Positions 43,792-53,718 of a stretch of DNA of 64,000 bases are shown here, one piece after another. The stretch lies in the NCBI RefSeq assembly GCF_900185015.1, contig NZ_FXYD01000001.1, positions 992,001-1,056,000 on the forward strand, in the 5' to 3' direction. Each line of letters starts with the position of its first letter. Positions within the stretch are counted from its first letter, which is position 1. The notes beneath the pieces are model-generated. The model worked only from the letters and a program-made list of their open reading frames with translations. It was not told where the DNA came from and did not search any database. The stretch comes from Octadecabacter ascidiaceicola. Lineage in GTDB: Bacteria; Pseudomonadota; Alphaproteobacteria; Rhodobacterales; Rhodobacteraceae. The translations under genes and the position numbers were made by a program.

Positions 43792-44994
43792 TTATCCAAC
43801 AACGTTGAAACCAGGACCATAAGGATAGCCTGTGATGTTCTCGTTGCCGTCTTCGTTGATCACTAGAATATCGTGTTCACGATAACCGCCTGCACCGGGG
43901 TTTCCTTCACCGATCGTCAGCATCGGTTCCATCGAAATTACCATGCCGGGTTCGAGTACCGTGTCGATATCTTCGCGCAACTCTAGCCCTGCTTCGCGTC
44001 CGTAGTAGTGAGACAGAACACCGAACGAATGGCCGTAGCCAAATGTGCGGTACTGTAACAACTGGCGTTCAGCAAAGAAGTCATTGATCTTGTGCGTGAT
44101 CTCGCTGCACTTCGCGCCAGGAACCAACAACGACATGCCATACTCATGGGCCGCGACGTTGGCTTCCCAGATCTTCAGGCTTGCGTCGTCGACTTCGCCG
44201 ACGAACATCGTGCGTTCAAGTGCTGTGTAATAGCCGGAAATCATCGGGAAGGTGTTGAGGCTCAGGATATCGCCACGCTCAAGTTTGCGAGACGTTACAG
44301 GGTTATGAGCACCATCGGTGTTGATGTCGGATTGGAACCAAACCCACGTGTCGCGATATTCTGCATCAGGGAACCGCTTGGCGATTTCCCGTTCCATCGC
44401 GTCACGCCCCGCCATCGCGACATCAATCTCGCGCGCACCGACCTTCACAGCATCCTTAATCGCATAGCCGCCGACATCAGCGACATTTGCGCCTGCGCGG
44501 ATCAGGTCGATCTCGGCTGCGGACTTATGCATCCGCTGCTTCATTGTCGTCGGCGCAATATCCATGCTGGATTTCGGCGTCAGGAATTCATCTAGCAACG
44601 CTTTCTGCGCAAGGCTCAGATGGTCGCCCTCGTAACCGACAACCTTGCCCGATCCGGTCACCGACTGAATAGCCCGCCAGTAATTGTTTCGCTGCCAATC
44701 TGTGTATGTGATGTTGTCGCCATACCCACGGCGGAACGGCTGTGCGGCGTCGATACCAGCAGACATGGTGACGTTGTCTGTCGCTGTCACGACCAGCGCA
44801 TAGGGCCGCCCAAACGCGCAATACAGAAAGCCAGAATAATAGGCGATGTTGTGCATCGACGTGAAAACGCAGGCATCCACGCCCAGATCAGCCATGCTTT
44901 TGCGCAGCTTAGCGAGACGCCCTTCATATTCGGCGTCGGCAAACGGGAGGACCTTATCCCCTTGGTGAAAACGATAGTGCTGTGGGCGATCCAT
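43792..44994 (-). CDS. Creatinase (creatine amidinohydrolase)
   Basis: 400 residues of the M24 pita-bread fold without a metal site. It hydrolyses creatine to sarcosine and urea. Similarity to Pseudomonas creatinase is strong along the whole length as I remember it: N-I-A-Y-Y-S-G-F-L-Y-C-A-F-G-R-P (49-64), the catalytic His230 in I-N-T-D-G-A-H-N-P-V-T, Glu260 in T-A-L-E-R-T and Glu356 in I-S-M-E-P-M, plus G-Y-G-H-S-F-G near 319-325. The related ectoine hydrolase DoeA is less likely given these motifs. It precedes a polyamine-type ABC operon on the same strand. No sarcosine-oxidising enzyme is in view. Confidence 0.9.
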   Translation of the reverse strand: MDRPQHYRFHQGDKVLPFADAEYEGRLAKLRKSMADLGVDACVFTSMHNIAYYSGFLYCAFGRPYALVVTATDNVTMSAGIDAAQPFRRGYGDNITYTDWQRNNYWRAIQSVTGSGKVVGYEGDHLSLAQKALLDEFLTPKSSMDIAPTTMKQRMHKSAAEIDLIRAGANVADVGGYAIKDAVKVGAREIDVAMAGRDAMEREIAKRFPDAEYRDTWVWFQSDINTDGAHNPVTSRKLERGDILSLNTFPMISGYYTALERTMFVGEVDDASLKIWEANVAAHEYGMSLLVPGAKCSEITHKINDFFAERQLLQYRTFGYGHSFGVLSHYYGREAGLELREDIDTVLEPGMVISMEPMLTIGEGNPGAGGYREHDILVINEDGNENITGYPYGPGFNVVG

Positions 44995-45178
44995 GAACGG
45001 ACTCCTTCGCGATAAAAACCTAAGCTTTGTGAGGAGGCCGAAACCTTCCTCAGCGCCAAAGGCGACAAAGCAAGATCCCGGCGTTCAGGATAGATGAAGG
45101 GCGCATTAAGTATGAAGCGACGCCATCGCTGGCCCTTTCGGAATTGATAAGTCTGAAACACTGAGTCGGGCAAGAAAA

Positions 45179-45208
45179 ATCCGGCCTCCCCTTTCGGGAA
45201 AGCCGGAT
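45179..45208 (-). terminator. Rho-independent terminator of the aldehyde dehydrogenase gene
   Basis: ATCCGGC (45179-45185) pairs with GCCGGAT (45202-45208), with further partial pairing inside. On the minus strand it is followed by TTTTTCTTG. It lies 28 nt beyond the dehydrogenase stop. Confidence 0.8.
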
Positions 45209-45236
45209 CATTTCGTTTTCCGTCTTACAGGTCGCG

Positions 45237-46676
45237 TTATTCGACGGGCCAGCCGCCAATCGCGCGGACTTCACAGAACTCATCCAAGCCCCATTTGCCA
45301 CCTTCACGGCCATTGCCGGACTGCTTCATGCCCCCAAACGGAGACCCCGCACCGCGGCCTTTGCCGTTCATGTCGACCATGCCCGTGCGCATAGCACGTG
45401 CAACGCGACGGGCTTTTTCAGGATCAGTTGTCTGAACATAGTTAGTCAGACCATAGTCCGTGTCATTGGCAATCGCGATCGCTTCTTCTTCGGTGTCGAA
45501 CGGCATCATGGACAAGACAGGCCCGAAAACCTCTTCACGCATGATGTTCATATCGTTGGTGCAATCGGCAAACACAGTTGGCTTTACAAAGAACCCGCGG
45601 TTCAATCCTTCAGGGCGGCCTACGCCACCGGCAACAAGGTTGGCGCCTTCATCAATCCCTTTTTGGATCAAGTCCTGCACTTTGTTGAACTGCATTTCTG
45701 AAACAAGCGGCCCGATATGCTGGCCTTCCGTTGCCGCAGGATTGACGGTCGTGGCGTTCGCCGCAGCAACCGCTTGTTCAACTGCTTCGTCGTAACGAGA
45801 ACGTTCCACCAGCATACGTGTCGGCGCGTTACAGGACTGGCCAGTGTTGTTGAAACAACGTGCAACACCTTGCTGCACGGCTTTTGGATCGGCATCAGCG
45901 AACACAATGTTCGCGCCCTTGCCGCCAAGCTCAAGGCTGACGCGTTTGACGGTAGGTGCCGCTGCAATCGTGATCGCTTGCCCTGCACGGGTAGAACCCG
46001 TGAAGCTAACCATGTCGACGTCTTTGTGAACGGACAGTTGGCTACCAACACCCGGGCCATCGCCGTTCAGCATGTTGTAAACGCCAGCAGGAACGCCCGC
46101 TTCGTGCATGATTTCACTGAACAGAGTCGCGGAAAGCGGGGATTGTTCAGACGGCTTCAGCACCATCGTACAGCCTGTCGCCAATGCGGGCATCACCTTC
46201 AACGTGATCTGGTTCATCGGCCAGTTCCACGGTGTGATCAGCGCACAAACACCAATCGGTTCATGGATGATGTGCGTGCTTTCTTCACCAGCGCGCAGCG
46301 GGCCTTCGAATTCGAACTCTTTCAGCGCTTGGATAAACGCCTTGAGGTGGAACGACCCCGTACCAGATTGCTGCACCTTGGACATGTCAATCGGCGCGCC
46401 CATTTCGCGGCTGATAACTTCGCCCATTTCATCAGAACGGCGCATGTAGATATCGAGGATGCTTTCCATCAGCTCAATACGTTCCGCCTTGGATGACATA
46501 CGCCATTTCGGGAACGCGGCCTTTGCCGCTGCGACTGCGGCATCGGTATCCGCCTGCCCACCCAGAGAAATCACCGATGTAGCTTCCTCAGTGGAAGGAT
46601 CGATCACTTCAAAGTCCGTTCCGGCAATAGGCGCGACCCATTTACCATCGATATAAAAGTTGCGTGCGTTGTCCAT
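45237..46676 (-). CDS. NAD(P)-dependent aldehyde dehydrogenase
   Basis: 479 residues of the ALDH superfamily. Motifs: N-W-P (about 149-151), F-T-G-S-T-R-A-G (about 225-232), the general-base Glu in L-E-L-G-G-K-G-A-N (about 249) and the nucleophile Cys in N-N-T-G-Q-S-C-N-A-P-T-R (about 283). It oxidises an aldehyde to the acid. Location beside the creatinase and amine-type transporter suggests an amine-derived aldehyde, but a terminator separates it from the creatinase gene, so the link is only positional. Confidence 0.9.
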   Translation of the reverse strand: MDNARNFYIDGKWVAPIAGTDFEVIDPSTEEATSVISLGGQADTDAAVAAAKAAFPKWRMSSKAERIELMESILDIYMRRSDEMGEVISREMGAPIDMSKVQQSGTGSFHLKAFIQALKEFEFEGPLRAGEESTHIIHEPIGVCALITPWNWPMNQITLKVMPALATGCTMVLKPSEQSPLSATLFSEIMHEAGVPAGVYNMLNGDGPGVGSQLSVHKDVDMVSFTGSTRAGQAITIAAAPTVKRVSLELGGKGANIVFADADPKAVQQGVARCFNNTGQSCNAPTRMLVERSRYDEAVEQAVAAANATTVNPAATEGQHIGPLVSEMQFNKVQDLIQKGIDEGANLVAGGVGRPEGLNRGFFVKPTVFADCTNDMNIMREEVFGPVLSMMPFDTEEEAIAIANDTDYGLTNYVQTTDPEKARRVARAMRTGMVDMNGKGRGAGSPFGGMKQSGNGREGGKWGLDEFCEVRAIGGWPVE

Positions 46677-46948
46677 TTTCAGACCCTTTCAATTCGCTCC
46701 CACACTACATCGCTACGACCTGCCTTCCGCGCAAGCCAATTCTTGAAAATAGTTCTCCAAAACGCAATCAATGTCATGAGCATTCCGACCTTAAAGTTGC
46801 GGAAAACGGCGCGAAATCCACCGATGCGAGTGTCTTCAGAATGCATCTACTCTTTAAAAACGGCAACGCTGCCCCATTTCTGCCACATTGTTTTTCGCAA
46901 ATTGCGGCAATTATTAAAGAAAAGTGCAGTTTTTGGCAGGCAGAACAG

Positions 46949-48385
46949 ATGATCAGGATTATTTTATCCGCTGGCAGCATCGTTGTTTTAGTTGGTTGTT
47001 CAGCGGTCGGACCAAACTTCGAAGTACCAACGATGGACGTGGCTCCTGCATTCATTCTTGGTGGCGATAGCACGCTTTCAAACGCGCATGCGGACCCATG
47101 GTGGCAACGCTTGAACGATCCCATTTTGAATGAATTGGTGGATCGAGGGGCTGAGCAAAACCTAAACGTGCGATCCGCATTGGAACGTATCACAGCAGCG
47201 AATGCGCGCCTGGGTCAGACTGGCGTGAATGCACAATCTAGCGGCTCGCTTTCGGCTGCCGTTCAGCATCAGGGCGATGAAAGTGGCTCCGAAACGACAA
47301 ACAACCTCTCGATTAATGCGGGCTATGTCATTGACATGTTTGGTGGTTTTTCACGTGAACAGGAACGGTCTGTCGCAAACTTGGAGGCTGCGCAGCTTGA
47401 CGTCGGAACGATCCGCCTCGCCTATCTCGCGGATCTGGCGAACAGCTATATTCAAGCGCGTTATTATCAAGAAACCGCGGCGATCACGCGCCAAACCATT
47501 GCAAGCCGTCGTCAAACGCTGGCGATTGTGAACGAAAGACGGGCCGTTGAAGAAGCGACCGAACTCGAAGTCCAACAGGCACGTTCCCTTTTAGCCTCAG
47601 CGCAGGCACCGTTGCCGATCTTGGTCGCGAACTTTGAGGTAAACGTTTTCCATATTGCGACGTTGCTGGCAGAACCTGCATCTCCACTACTGGAACAGAT
47701 GCAATCTGGCGCACCTCAGCCGCACCCACATGGCTTTACCAACGTTGGTTTGCCCGCGGATTTACTGCGAAATCGTCCTGACATTCGTGTAGCAGAAAAA
47801 AACCTTGCGGCTGCAACTGCACAGATTGGTGTTGCAGAGTCCCAATTGTACCCATCGATCCAGTTGAACGGAACGGTTGCAGCAGGCACCGCAAATGGTT
47901 GGTCTTTTGGCCCTCTCCTAACGCTTCCGATTCTAAACCGTGGGCTGTTACGCGGACGCCAACAGATCGCACAATCCGCAGCCCGAAGTGCCGAACTCGA
48001 ATGGCGCAATAGTGTTCTTATTGCTGTTGAAGAAGTCCAAGTCGCACTTACGCTTTGCCGGAACTGGAACCGCCAGATTCAACATCTTGAGCGGGCGGCA
48101 TCCGCATCGCGATCCGTCTTGCGCCTGTCGCGCGAGTCTTATCAATTGGGTGAAGCGACATTAACAGATGTACTGGATGCAGAACGCATCAACGCCAGCA
48201 ACCGGTTGGACCTCGCGGACGCACGGCGCAATTACGCACTCAGCTGGATGCGGGTGCAGGTGGCGACAGGGCGCGGTTGGAATGTTGAAGGAATGGCTTT
48301 CGCCGCCGAAGGTCAGGCTCCCGTTATGCCTTCTGACCCATTGGCACTCGAAGGAACGGTCCTCGCGTCTGGCGGCAACAATTGA
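46949..48385 (+). CDS. RND-type efflux outer-membrane lipoprotein (NodT family)
   Basis: 478 residues from ATG 46949; this start gives a lipoprotein signal with lipobox V-L-V-G-C (Cys17), whereas the frame upstream has no signal. TolC-like architecture: P-W-W-Q-R-L-N-D-P-I-L-N-E-L-V near the start, paired coiled-coil helices (about 60-250 and 270-460) and the repeated N-R-P-D-I-R-V-A-E motif. It forms the outer-membrane channel of a tripartite efflux pump. No RND pump or adaptor is adjacent, so it may serve another exporter, possibly the type I system 11 kb away. Confidence 0.88.
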   Translation: MIRIILSAGSIVVLVGCSAVGPNFEVPTMDVAPAFILGGDSTLSNAHADPWWQRLNDPILNELVDRGAEQNLNVRSALERITAANARLGQTGVNAQSSGSLSAAVQHQGDESGSETTNNLSINAGYVIDMFGGFSREQERSVANLEAAQLDVGTIRLAYLADLANSYIQARYYQETAAITRQTIASRRQTLAIVNERRAVEEATELEVQQARSLLASAQAPLPILVANFEVNVFHIATLLAEPASPLLEQMQSGAPQPHPHGFTNVGLPADLLRNRPDIRVAEKNLAAATAQIGVAESQLYPSIQLNGTVAAGTANGWSFGPLLTLPILNRGLLRGRQQIAQSAARSAELEWRNSVLIAVEEVQVALTLCRNWNRQIQHLERAASASRSVLRLSRESYQLGEATLTDVLDAERINASNRLDLADARRNYALSWMRVQVATGRGWNVEGMAFAAEGQAPVMPSDPLALEGTVLASGGNN

Positions 48386-48389
48386 TCTG

Positions 48390-48417
48390 ATGCCTGCCTA
48401 AGTGATCTGGCGGGCAT
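48390..48417 (+). terminator. Terminator after the NodT-family gene
   Basis: ATGCCTGCC (48390-48398) pairs with GGCGGGCAT (48409-48417) with one wobble pair, followed by GATCTGTTTT. It lies 5 nt after the stop and just before the convergent small gene. Confidence 0.6.
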
Positions 48418-48425
48418 GATCTGTT

Positions 48426-48620
48426 TTAGCGGCGATAACACCGTGATGGATTACCAAAACCTGCAGGCGTGCAAACATAGGTTCCGCTACCCGTCGTCGT
48501 AGCGGTGTTCGCGCTTTGCGCTTCGACCAAACTTGGTGCGGCAGAAATCGTTAGAATGAAAGCACTGGTAAGCCCGATGGTATTTAGTCGGCTCGAAAGC
48601 CGTTGGATACGATTAGTCAC
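48426..48620 (-). CDS. Small secreted hypothetical protein (64 aa)
   Basis: A basic N-terminus and hydrophobic helix end at A-P-S-L-V-E-A, giving a plausible Sec signal and a mature peptide of about 30 residues. It ends G-T-Y-V-C-T-P-A-G-F-G-N-P-S-R-C-Y-R-R; the two cysteines could form a disulfide. Similar small Y-V-C-T-P-A-G-F-G peptides occur in other Rhodobacteraceae as far as I recall. Function unknown. Confidence 0.6.
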   Translation of the reverse strand: MTNRIQRLSSRLNTIGLTSAFILTISAAPSLVEAQSANTATTTGSGTYVCTPAGFGNPSRCYRR

Positions 48621-48881
48621 TGCATTCTCCTCAAACCGGGGTCACATTTGAAGTCCGCAACCCTCGTCAATACTTGGAGAAATGCCTTAAAATCACCTAA
48701 ACGGTCAAGCCGGCGCAATTTCAAAGTCTATGAAAGTGACTCAAAAGCCCGTTGACTGAACGTGCTTTTTCCCCGCCCCCGATAAGAAGCAGAGTTATCT
48801 CAACGTGCTAGCCACGTTGAATGCGCTGATTTCCAGACGGGCGAATTGCCGCCGAGTTGCGGCAACGGCCCACCCGACACA

Positions 48882-49781
48882 TCAGTTCAGTGTCTGTGCA
48901 GTCCTGCGCCAATCCGGCAAACCGAAGTCATTCGGCCATGGATAAACCTCTTGCTGGTTGAAATACACAACCGCGTCGAGTTCTGGATAAAGCGCCGTTT
49001 TACTGCGCACGTCGGCATCCCACATCGCAACGTGGTCCGCGTCCCCAACGAAACCAAGCTCGGCGATCATGATCGGTTTATCGAAAGCAAGCGCGCGTTC
49101 GTACCGCGGGGCAAAGATGTCATCAAAGGATTGTTCTCTGCCCAGAACCTGTTGTTCCCAAGGCGCGAGGCTGAACACCGACAATCCGACGATATCAACG
49201 TAGTCATCCCCTGGATAAAAATCGCCCATGTTCTCGAACCCCAATGGGGACCACATAAACGAAGCATCCGGCGCACCTGTCCGGCAAATATCGATCATCC
49301 GTTTGTACGCATCGACATAGTCTTGCGGTTCCCAACCAGCCCAAATGAACTGGCCACTTTCGTCGTCCATCTCTTGCGCCCAACGGATCGTCAGCGGCCG
49401 ATCAAGCGTGCCAAGTGCACTGCAAACCGTATCCATCGTTTCATCATAGACGCCATTCGCGATCCCGTTGCGCAAAACGGAGGGTGAATTACGTTCATCA
49501 CGCGTCCATGTCCAAGGCTCGATCGTCACTAAAAGTGCGCGCCCACGCTCAGCAGTATAGGTTTCGGCCTCAGCAAGGCTGGGAAGGAAAACATCCTCCC
49601 ATGGAAGGAACAAATGCTCAATCGCAATACCCTGTACATCGCTATATTCACCGCCCGGATCAAACACCCCAAACGGGATGTCTCCAGGGGGCAACGACTG
49701 CGCCATCGCAGATGACGCGGATATGAGGACGGCAACAAGCGCCGCCGCGTTCATAGGTTGTTTATGAATTTTGAATGACAT
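48882..49781 (-). CDS. Secreted GH26-like glycoside hydrolase of the exopolysaccharide operon
   Basis: 299 residues from ATG 49781, with GGAGGGGAATAAG directly upstream. A signal peptide ends at A-M-A (about residue 27). The (beta/alpha)8 GH26-type pattern shows the acid/base Glu137 in I-R-W-A-Q-E-M-D-D and the nucleophile Glu241 in P-I-M-I-A-E-L-G-F. GH26 includes beta-mannanases and beta-glucanases. The gene starts 1 nt after the glycosyltransferase stop, so it probably trims or releases the glycan made by that enzyme. Confidence 0.75.
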   Translation of the reverse strand: MSFKIHKQPMNAAALVAVLISASSAMAQSLPPGDIPFGVFDPGGEYSDVQGIAIEHLFLPWEDVFLPSLAEAETYTAERGRALLVTIEPWTWTRDERNSPSVLRNGIANGVYDETMDTVCSALGTLDRPLTIRWAQEMDDESGQFIWAGWEPQDYVDAYKRMIDICRTGAPDASFMWSPLGFENMGDFYPGDDYVDIVGLSVFSLAPWEQQVLGREQSFDDIFAPRYERALAFDKPIMIAELGFVGDADHVAMWDADVRSKTALYPELDAVVYFNQQEVYPWPNDFGLPDWRRTAQTLN

Positions 49782-49782
49782 C

Positions 49783-51633
49783 TTATTCCCCTCCTTTAGT
49801 GCGGGTTTGCAGAAAATCTGAAAGCCAGTTTGAATTATAGGTGACGTGCAGGTCGCCATAATTTCCTTGCCCAGCGCCAGCCACTACGTAGCCGGACTGC
49901 AAGAATTGCAGATCACCGTTTGTTGTCGCCAGCGCGATAGCCGCGTCGCGCCCTTGTGTGACCGAACCGTAGCCTATCGCGCCACCGAGTACGGCGACGG
50001 CCGCGAACTGCGCCATGGCGTGCCCACTCAATTGATACGCACGGCTTGGGTTTTCGCGCAGATGGTTGATAATGATGACCGCGAACAAGGTTGTGTAAAT
50101 GGCCGCGTTGATAAGTGCGAAAAGGTAGAACCCTGCGGCGTCTTGCACATCGGTGACCAACAAAACTGGCGCCAACGACCCAAGCGCTAACGCGAAATAG
50201 GGCAACAACACAGACCACGAAACGACCGATGATGCCGCCTCGCCCTTGGGAGTTACGCGAAAGTCGACGAACTTGCCGGACAGTTTATCCCAAGCTGCCA
50301 TCGTGCAGCCCCACAAGACCCAAGGCCACTGTAGCGCTGCAAATAATGCCTTTTCCCAGCCCAGTACTTTGGCATCAAAGGGCCGGAAAAACCCGTCAGC
50401 GCGAATGAGGTAGGCCAGCCACACCAGCACAGCAATAGAAGGGATCACATGCGCCAAGAATGCTGGATAGGTCACTCCGACAAATCGGAAGTCGAACAAC
50501 AACGCGAGGATTGGAAGCACAAACATCGTCGCCATGAAGACCGCAAAAATCGGGTACCAAAGTTGCGAAAAAACGAATTGGAACTTCTGTCGCGCAGGTA
50601 GCGCACGGAAATAGCGGGGCGTATGCGACAACAGCAATGACACTAGGCTGCGTGACCATTGAAATTCCTGCGTGACCAAATCTGCAAGATTTGCGGGTCC
50701 CTGCCCGATCGCAATCGCGTCCATCGCGTGCATTCCACGCCAGCCGCCTGCGTTCATCAGCATCGACGTTGAATGATCCTCGGCCAGCTCAGGCCCCAGA
50801 CCGCCAATTTCACGCAACGCTTTGGTGCGCACGGCATAATGCGAGCCGATGCACATCGGCGCCCACCCGTTGGAATACCCAGCTTGCAACACCCCATGAA
50901 ACATAGCTTCGGCATGTAGGCGCGTACGTGCAGCCCAGCTAATGTTTGCGTTTTGTGAACAGATACTTGGCGCACTTACATACCCTATTGAAGGGTCAAC
51001 GAAAGGGCGCAAGATCTCGCGTAGATAGTCGGCCTGCGGGACGTGATCCGCATCCAACTGCGCCACGAAGTCGTAGTTTTCGTAGCCGTAATGATCGTAG
51101 AAATACGCAAGGTTACCCTCCTTGCAACGTGTACGACGCGGCCAGTTGGGTTGGTGATATTCTTTGACACCCTTGCGAGTGGAAATTTTGACACGGTTCG
51201 CTTTGCACCATGCAATCGTTTTGGGCTGCGGGTCTTCATCCGCCAACCACGTGTCATGCGGAATATCCTGTGCAAGCATCGCCAAAAGCGTTTCACGCAC
51301 GACGTAAAAAGGTTCTGCGGGCGCTTTGGTGACAACCATCGCCACCCTTGGCGCGATAAGGTCTTGAGCTGCCTTTGATACACGCTGCGCACGCATGAAC
51401 ATCGCAATGAAATAGGCCTGAAGGAAAAACACCCAAAACAGGCACGCGCTCACGAGGAGGTATCGACCTAGACCAATATTGTGGATCGGCTGTAGCCACC
51501 ACGCCCAAAAGAAACCTGCCGCCGCGATCCAAACAAGGACGAATAAGCGATACTTCAGACGGGTCCGCCCAGATAAAACGGACTCACGATATTGCGCTCC
51601 GTCGTTTGTCGTTTTGTCAGGCCGAAATCGCAT
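49783..51633 (-). CDS. Membrane GT2 polysaccharide synthase (cellulose/curdlan-synthase-like)
   Basis: 616 residues from ATG 51633 (GGAGG upstream), overlapping the galE end by 17 bp. Two N-terminal helices (about 28-80) precede a processive GT2 domain: A-D-E-D (131-134), K-E-G-N (171-174), D-A-D (194-196), A-E-D-H (284-287) and Q-E-F-Q-W (322-326) where most synthases have Q-x-x-R-W. Several C-terminal helices form the export channel. No PilZ domain is seen, so direct c-di-GMP control as in BcsA is unlikely. The glycan product is unknown; a beta-glucan is a reasonable guess. Confidence 0.85.
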   Translation of the reverse strand: MRFRPDKTTNDGAQYRESVLSGRTRLKYRLFVLVWIAAAGFFWAWWLQPIHNIGLGRYLLVSACLFWVFFLQAYFIAMFMRAQRVSKAAQDLIAPRVAMVVTKAPAEPFYVVRETLLAMLAQDIPHDTWLADEDPQPKTIAWCKANRVKISTRKGVKEYHQPNWPRRTRCKEGNLAYFYDHYGYENYDFVAQLDADHVPQADYLREILRPFVDPSIGYVSAPSICSQNANISWAARTRLHAEAMFHGVLQAGYSNGWAPMCIGSHYAVRTKALREIGGLGPELAEDHSTSMLMNAGGWRGMHAMDAIAIGQGPANLADLVTQEFQWSRSLVSLLLSHTPRYFRALPARQKFQFVFSQLWYPIFAVFMATMFVLPILALLFDFRFVGVTYPAFLAHVIPSIAVLVWLAYLIRADGFFRPFDAKVLGWEKALFAALQWPWVLWGCTMAAWDKLSGKFVDFRVTPKGEAASSVVSWSVLLPYFALALGSLAPVLLVTDVQDAAGFYLFALINAAIYTTLFAVIIINHLRENPSRAYQLSGHAMAQFAAVAVLGGAIGYGSVTQGRDAAIALATTNGDLQFLQSGYVVAGAGQGNYGDLHVTYNSNWLSDFLQTRTKGGE

Positions 51634-52618
51634 GGGCGGCCTCCAATCCCATTGAGCGCGCCGCGTCCGCCACAATTGTCGCAAGATCGGAACGCTGTGG
51701 TACGAAACCAAGCAGTTCCCGCGCCTTTGATGTATTCCCAACCAGCACAGGCGGATCACCTTTGCGGCGCGGTGCGATTTCAACAGGCACATGCCGGCCC
51801 GTCACACGTTCAACCATTTCAACGATTTCAAAGTTCGACACGCCTTGTCCACTGCCCAAATTGACGGTGAGATTGCCGCCATTTGCGCGTAGATGCTCGA
51901 ACGCCAGAATGTGCCCGTGCACGAGGTCGCTCACATGCACATAGTCACGAATGCAACTGCCATCGGGCGTTTCGTAGTCGCCACCAAAAAGCTTCAACGC
52001 AGACGTCCAGCCAGCAGCGGCAAACAAAGTCAACGGAATGAGATGGGTTTCAGGGTCGTGATTTTCCCGCAATGTCCCACTAACGTCCGCCCCAGCGACA
52101 TTGAAATACCGCAAGATGCCATAGGACATGTCCGTTAGCGGCGCGACATCCATAAGCATCTGTTCGCACATCAGTTTCGTCATGCCGTAAGGATTGATCG
52201 GGCGCTGCGGTTCATTTTCCACGACAGGGATATTGTCGGGAATGCCATAAGTGGCGCAGCTGCTGGACAGGACAAAAGATTTTACTCCTGCAGCTGCGCA
52301 GGCGGTGAGAAGGGACAGCATCCCACCGACGTTGTTGTCATAGTATTTCAAAGGGTCGCTAACGGACTCGCCGACATAGGCAGACGCCGCGAAGTGCAGC
52401 ACCGTGTCTACGTTGTAATTAATCAGCGCCTCGGTCACCCTCTCCGTATCGCGTAAATCCAGATTGACTAACGGCCCCCACCTGACCGCGTCACGCGATC
52501 CAGTAGACAGGTTATCAATCGTGAGCGGCTTGATGCCTCGCGCCGCCAACGCCAAGCACGCATGGCTACCGACGTAGCCCGCACCACCCGTAAGACATAT
52601 GGATGCTTTCGTCTTCAT
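51617..52618 (-). CDS. galE: UDP-glucose 4-epimerase
   Basis: 333 residues of an extended short-chain dehydrogenase. NAD motif [10 protein letters not shown] (10-19), catalytic Ser/Tyr/Lys in S-S-S-C-A-T-Y-G and P-Y-G-M-T-K (about 148-152), and Y-F-N-V-A-G-A. It interconverts UDP-glucose and UDP-galactose. ATGA overlap with the upstream UDP-xylose synthase-like gene and 17-bp overlap with the downstream GT2 gene place it firmly in the exopolysaccharide operon as a precursor supplier. Confidence 0.9.
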   Translation of the reverse strand: MKTKASICLTGGAGYVGSHACLALAARGIKPLTIDNLSTGSRDAVRWGPLVNLDLRDTERVTEALINYNVDTVLHFAASAYVGESVSDPLKYYDNNVGGMLSLLTACAAAGVKSFVLSSSCATYGIPDNIPVVENEPQRPINPYGMTKLMCEQMLMDVAPLTDMSYGILRYFNVAGADVSGTLRENHDPETHLIPLTLFAAAGWTSALKLFGGDYETPDGSCIRDYVHVSDLVHGHILAFEHLRANGGNLTVNLGSGQGVSNFEIVEMVERVTGRHVPVEIAPRRKGDPPVLVGNTSKARELLGFVPQRSDLATIVADAARSMGLEAAHAISA

Positions 52619-53634
52619 TCTGCTGCCATCGGCACGTGCGCAATCAAGTCCGTCTCGGCTGCGAAATATGGAATAGTGTGCGCCAGACCTTCTGCGAGTG
52701 ATACCTTTGGTGCCCAGCCCAGAACATCGCTCGCGCGGGCAATGTTTGGCTTTCTTTGTTTCGGATCGTCTTTCGGCAGATCAACGAAGCGAAGCTTAGA
52801 GGACGACTCCAGCGTTTCAACGACGGTCTCCGCCAACTCCAAAACCGTGAACTCAGTCGGATTGCCAAGATTTACCGGCTCACTCACCGTGTCGGGCGCA
52901 TTCATCAAGGCCATCAGCCCCGCAATCATATCTGTATAGAAACAGAAGGAACGCGTTTGGCTACCGTCGCCGTAAATTGTGACGTCTTCCCCAGCCAAAG
53001 CCTGAACGACAAAGTTTGACACGACTCGGCCATCAGTCGGAGACATCCGTGGCCCGTAAGTGTTGAAGATCCGCGCAATTCGCGTACTGACACCGCGTTG
53101 TTGGTGATATTCATAGAACAACGTTTCAACGGCGCGCTTCCCTTCATCATAGCACGACCGAGGCCCAACAGTGTTGACGTTCCCGTGGTAACCTTCTGGC
53201 TGTGGACTGATATCTGGGTCTCCGTAGACTTCGGAAGTGGATGACTGCAAAATAGACGCGCCGTAGCGTTCCGCCATATCGAGAAGGTTCATCGCGCCAT
53301 AAACACTCGTCTTGAACGTATGCAGCGGGTTTTCTTGATACTTCGGAGGGGAAGCCGCGCAGGCAAGATTATAAATCTGATCAACAGCGCCGATCTCGGG
53401 CAGCTCATCAACAATGTCATGGCTGACGAGTGTGAAACGTGGGTTGCTGAAAAGATGTTCGACATTACGCAGACGCCCTGTCAGGAAATTGTCAACGCAA
53501 ACGACCCTATGCCCTTCATCAAGAAGCGTCTCACAGAGGTGCCCGCCAAGGAATCCAGCACCACCTGCCACTAGAATGCGTTTTTGGGCCTCAGAGTTTG
53601 ATTGGTTAAATTCCGATGTAAATATCGTCACCAC
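52615..53634 (-). CDS. NAD-dependent epimerase/dehydratase, UDP-glucuronate decarboxylase-like
   Basis: 339 residues. [12 protein letters not shown] (22-33) is the NAD site; T-S-E-V-Y-G-D-P and R-S-C-Y-D-E-G-K-R (Tyr/Lys catalytic pair) match UDP-xylose synthases, as does [10 protein letters not shown]. It would decarboxylate UDP-glucuronate to UDP-xylose; a related dTDP-sugar dehydratase role is possible. First gene of the operon; direct repeats lie in its promoter region. Confidence 0.85.
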   Translation of the reverse strand: MVTIFTSEFNQSNSEAQKRILVAGGAGFLGGHLCETLLDEGHRVVCVDNFLTGRLRNVEHLFSNPRFTLVSHDIVDELPEIGAVDQIYNLACAASPPKYQENPLHTFKTSVYGAMNLLDMAERYGASILQSSTSEVYGDPDISPQPEGYHGNVNTVGPRSCYDEGKRAVETLFYEYHQQRGVSTRIARIFNTYGPRMSPTDGRVVSNFVVQALAGEDVTIYGDGSQTRSFCFYTDMIAGLMALMNAPDTVSEPVNLGNPTEFTVLELAETVVETLESSSKLRFVDLPKDDPKQRKPNIARASDVLGWAPKVSLAEGLAHTIPYFAAETDLIAHVPMAAE

Positions 53635-53718
53635 TGTTCCCCCCGAAACAATAGGCCTTGTCTAAAATGCTGCCCCTCTTGCAGGATGGCTAACCGCTAA
53701 TATGCGTGCATCCTAAGG

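Noticed and set aside
43792-44994. Xaa-Pro aminopeptidase or ectoine hydrolase for the M24 gene
   Set aside because: The metal ligands of aminopeptidases are missing and the His/Glu positions and flanking motifs fit creatinase better than DoeA.
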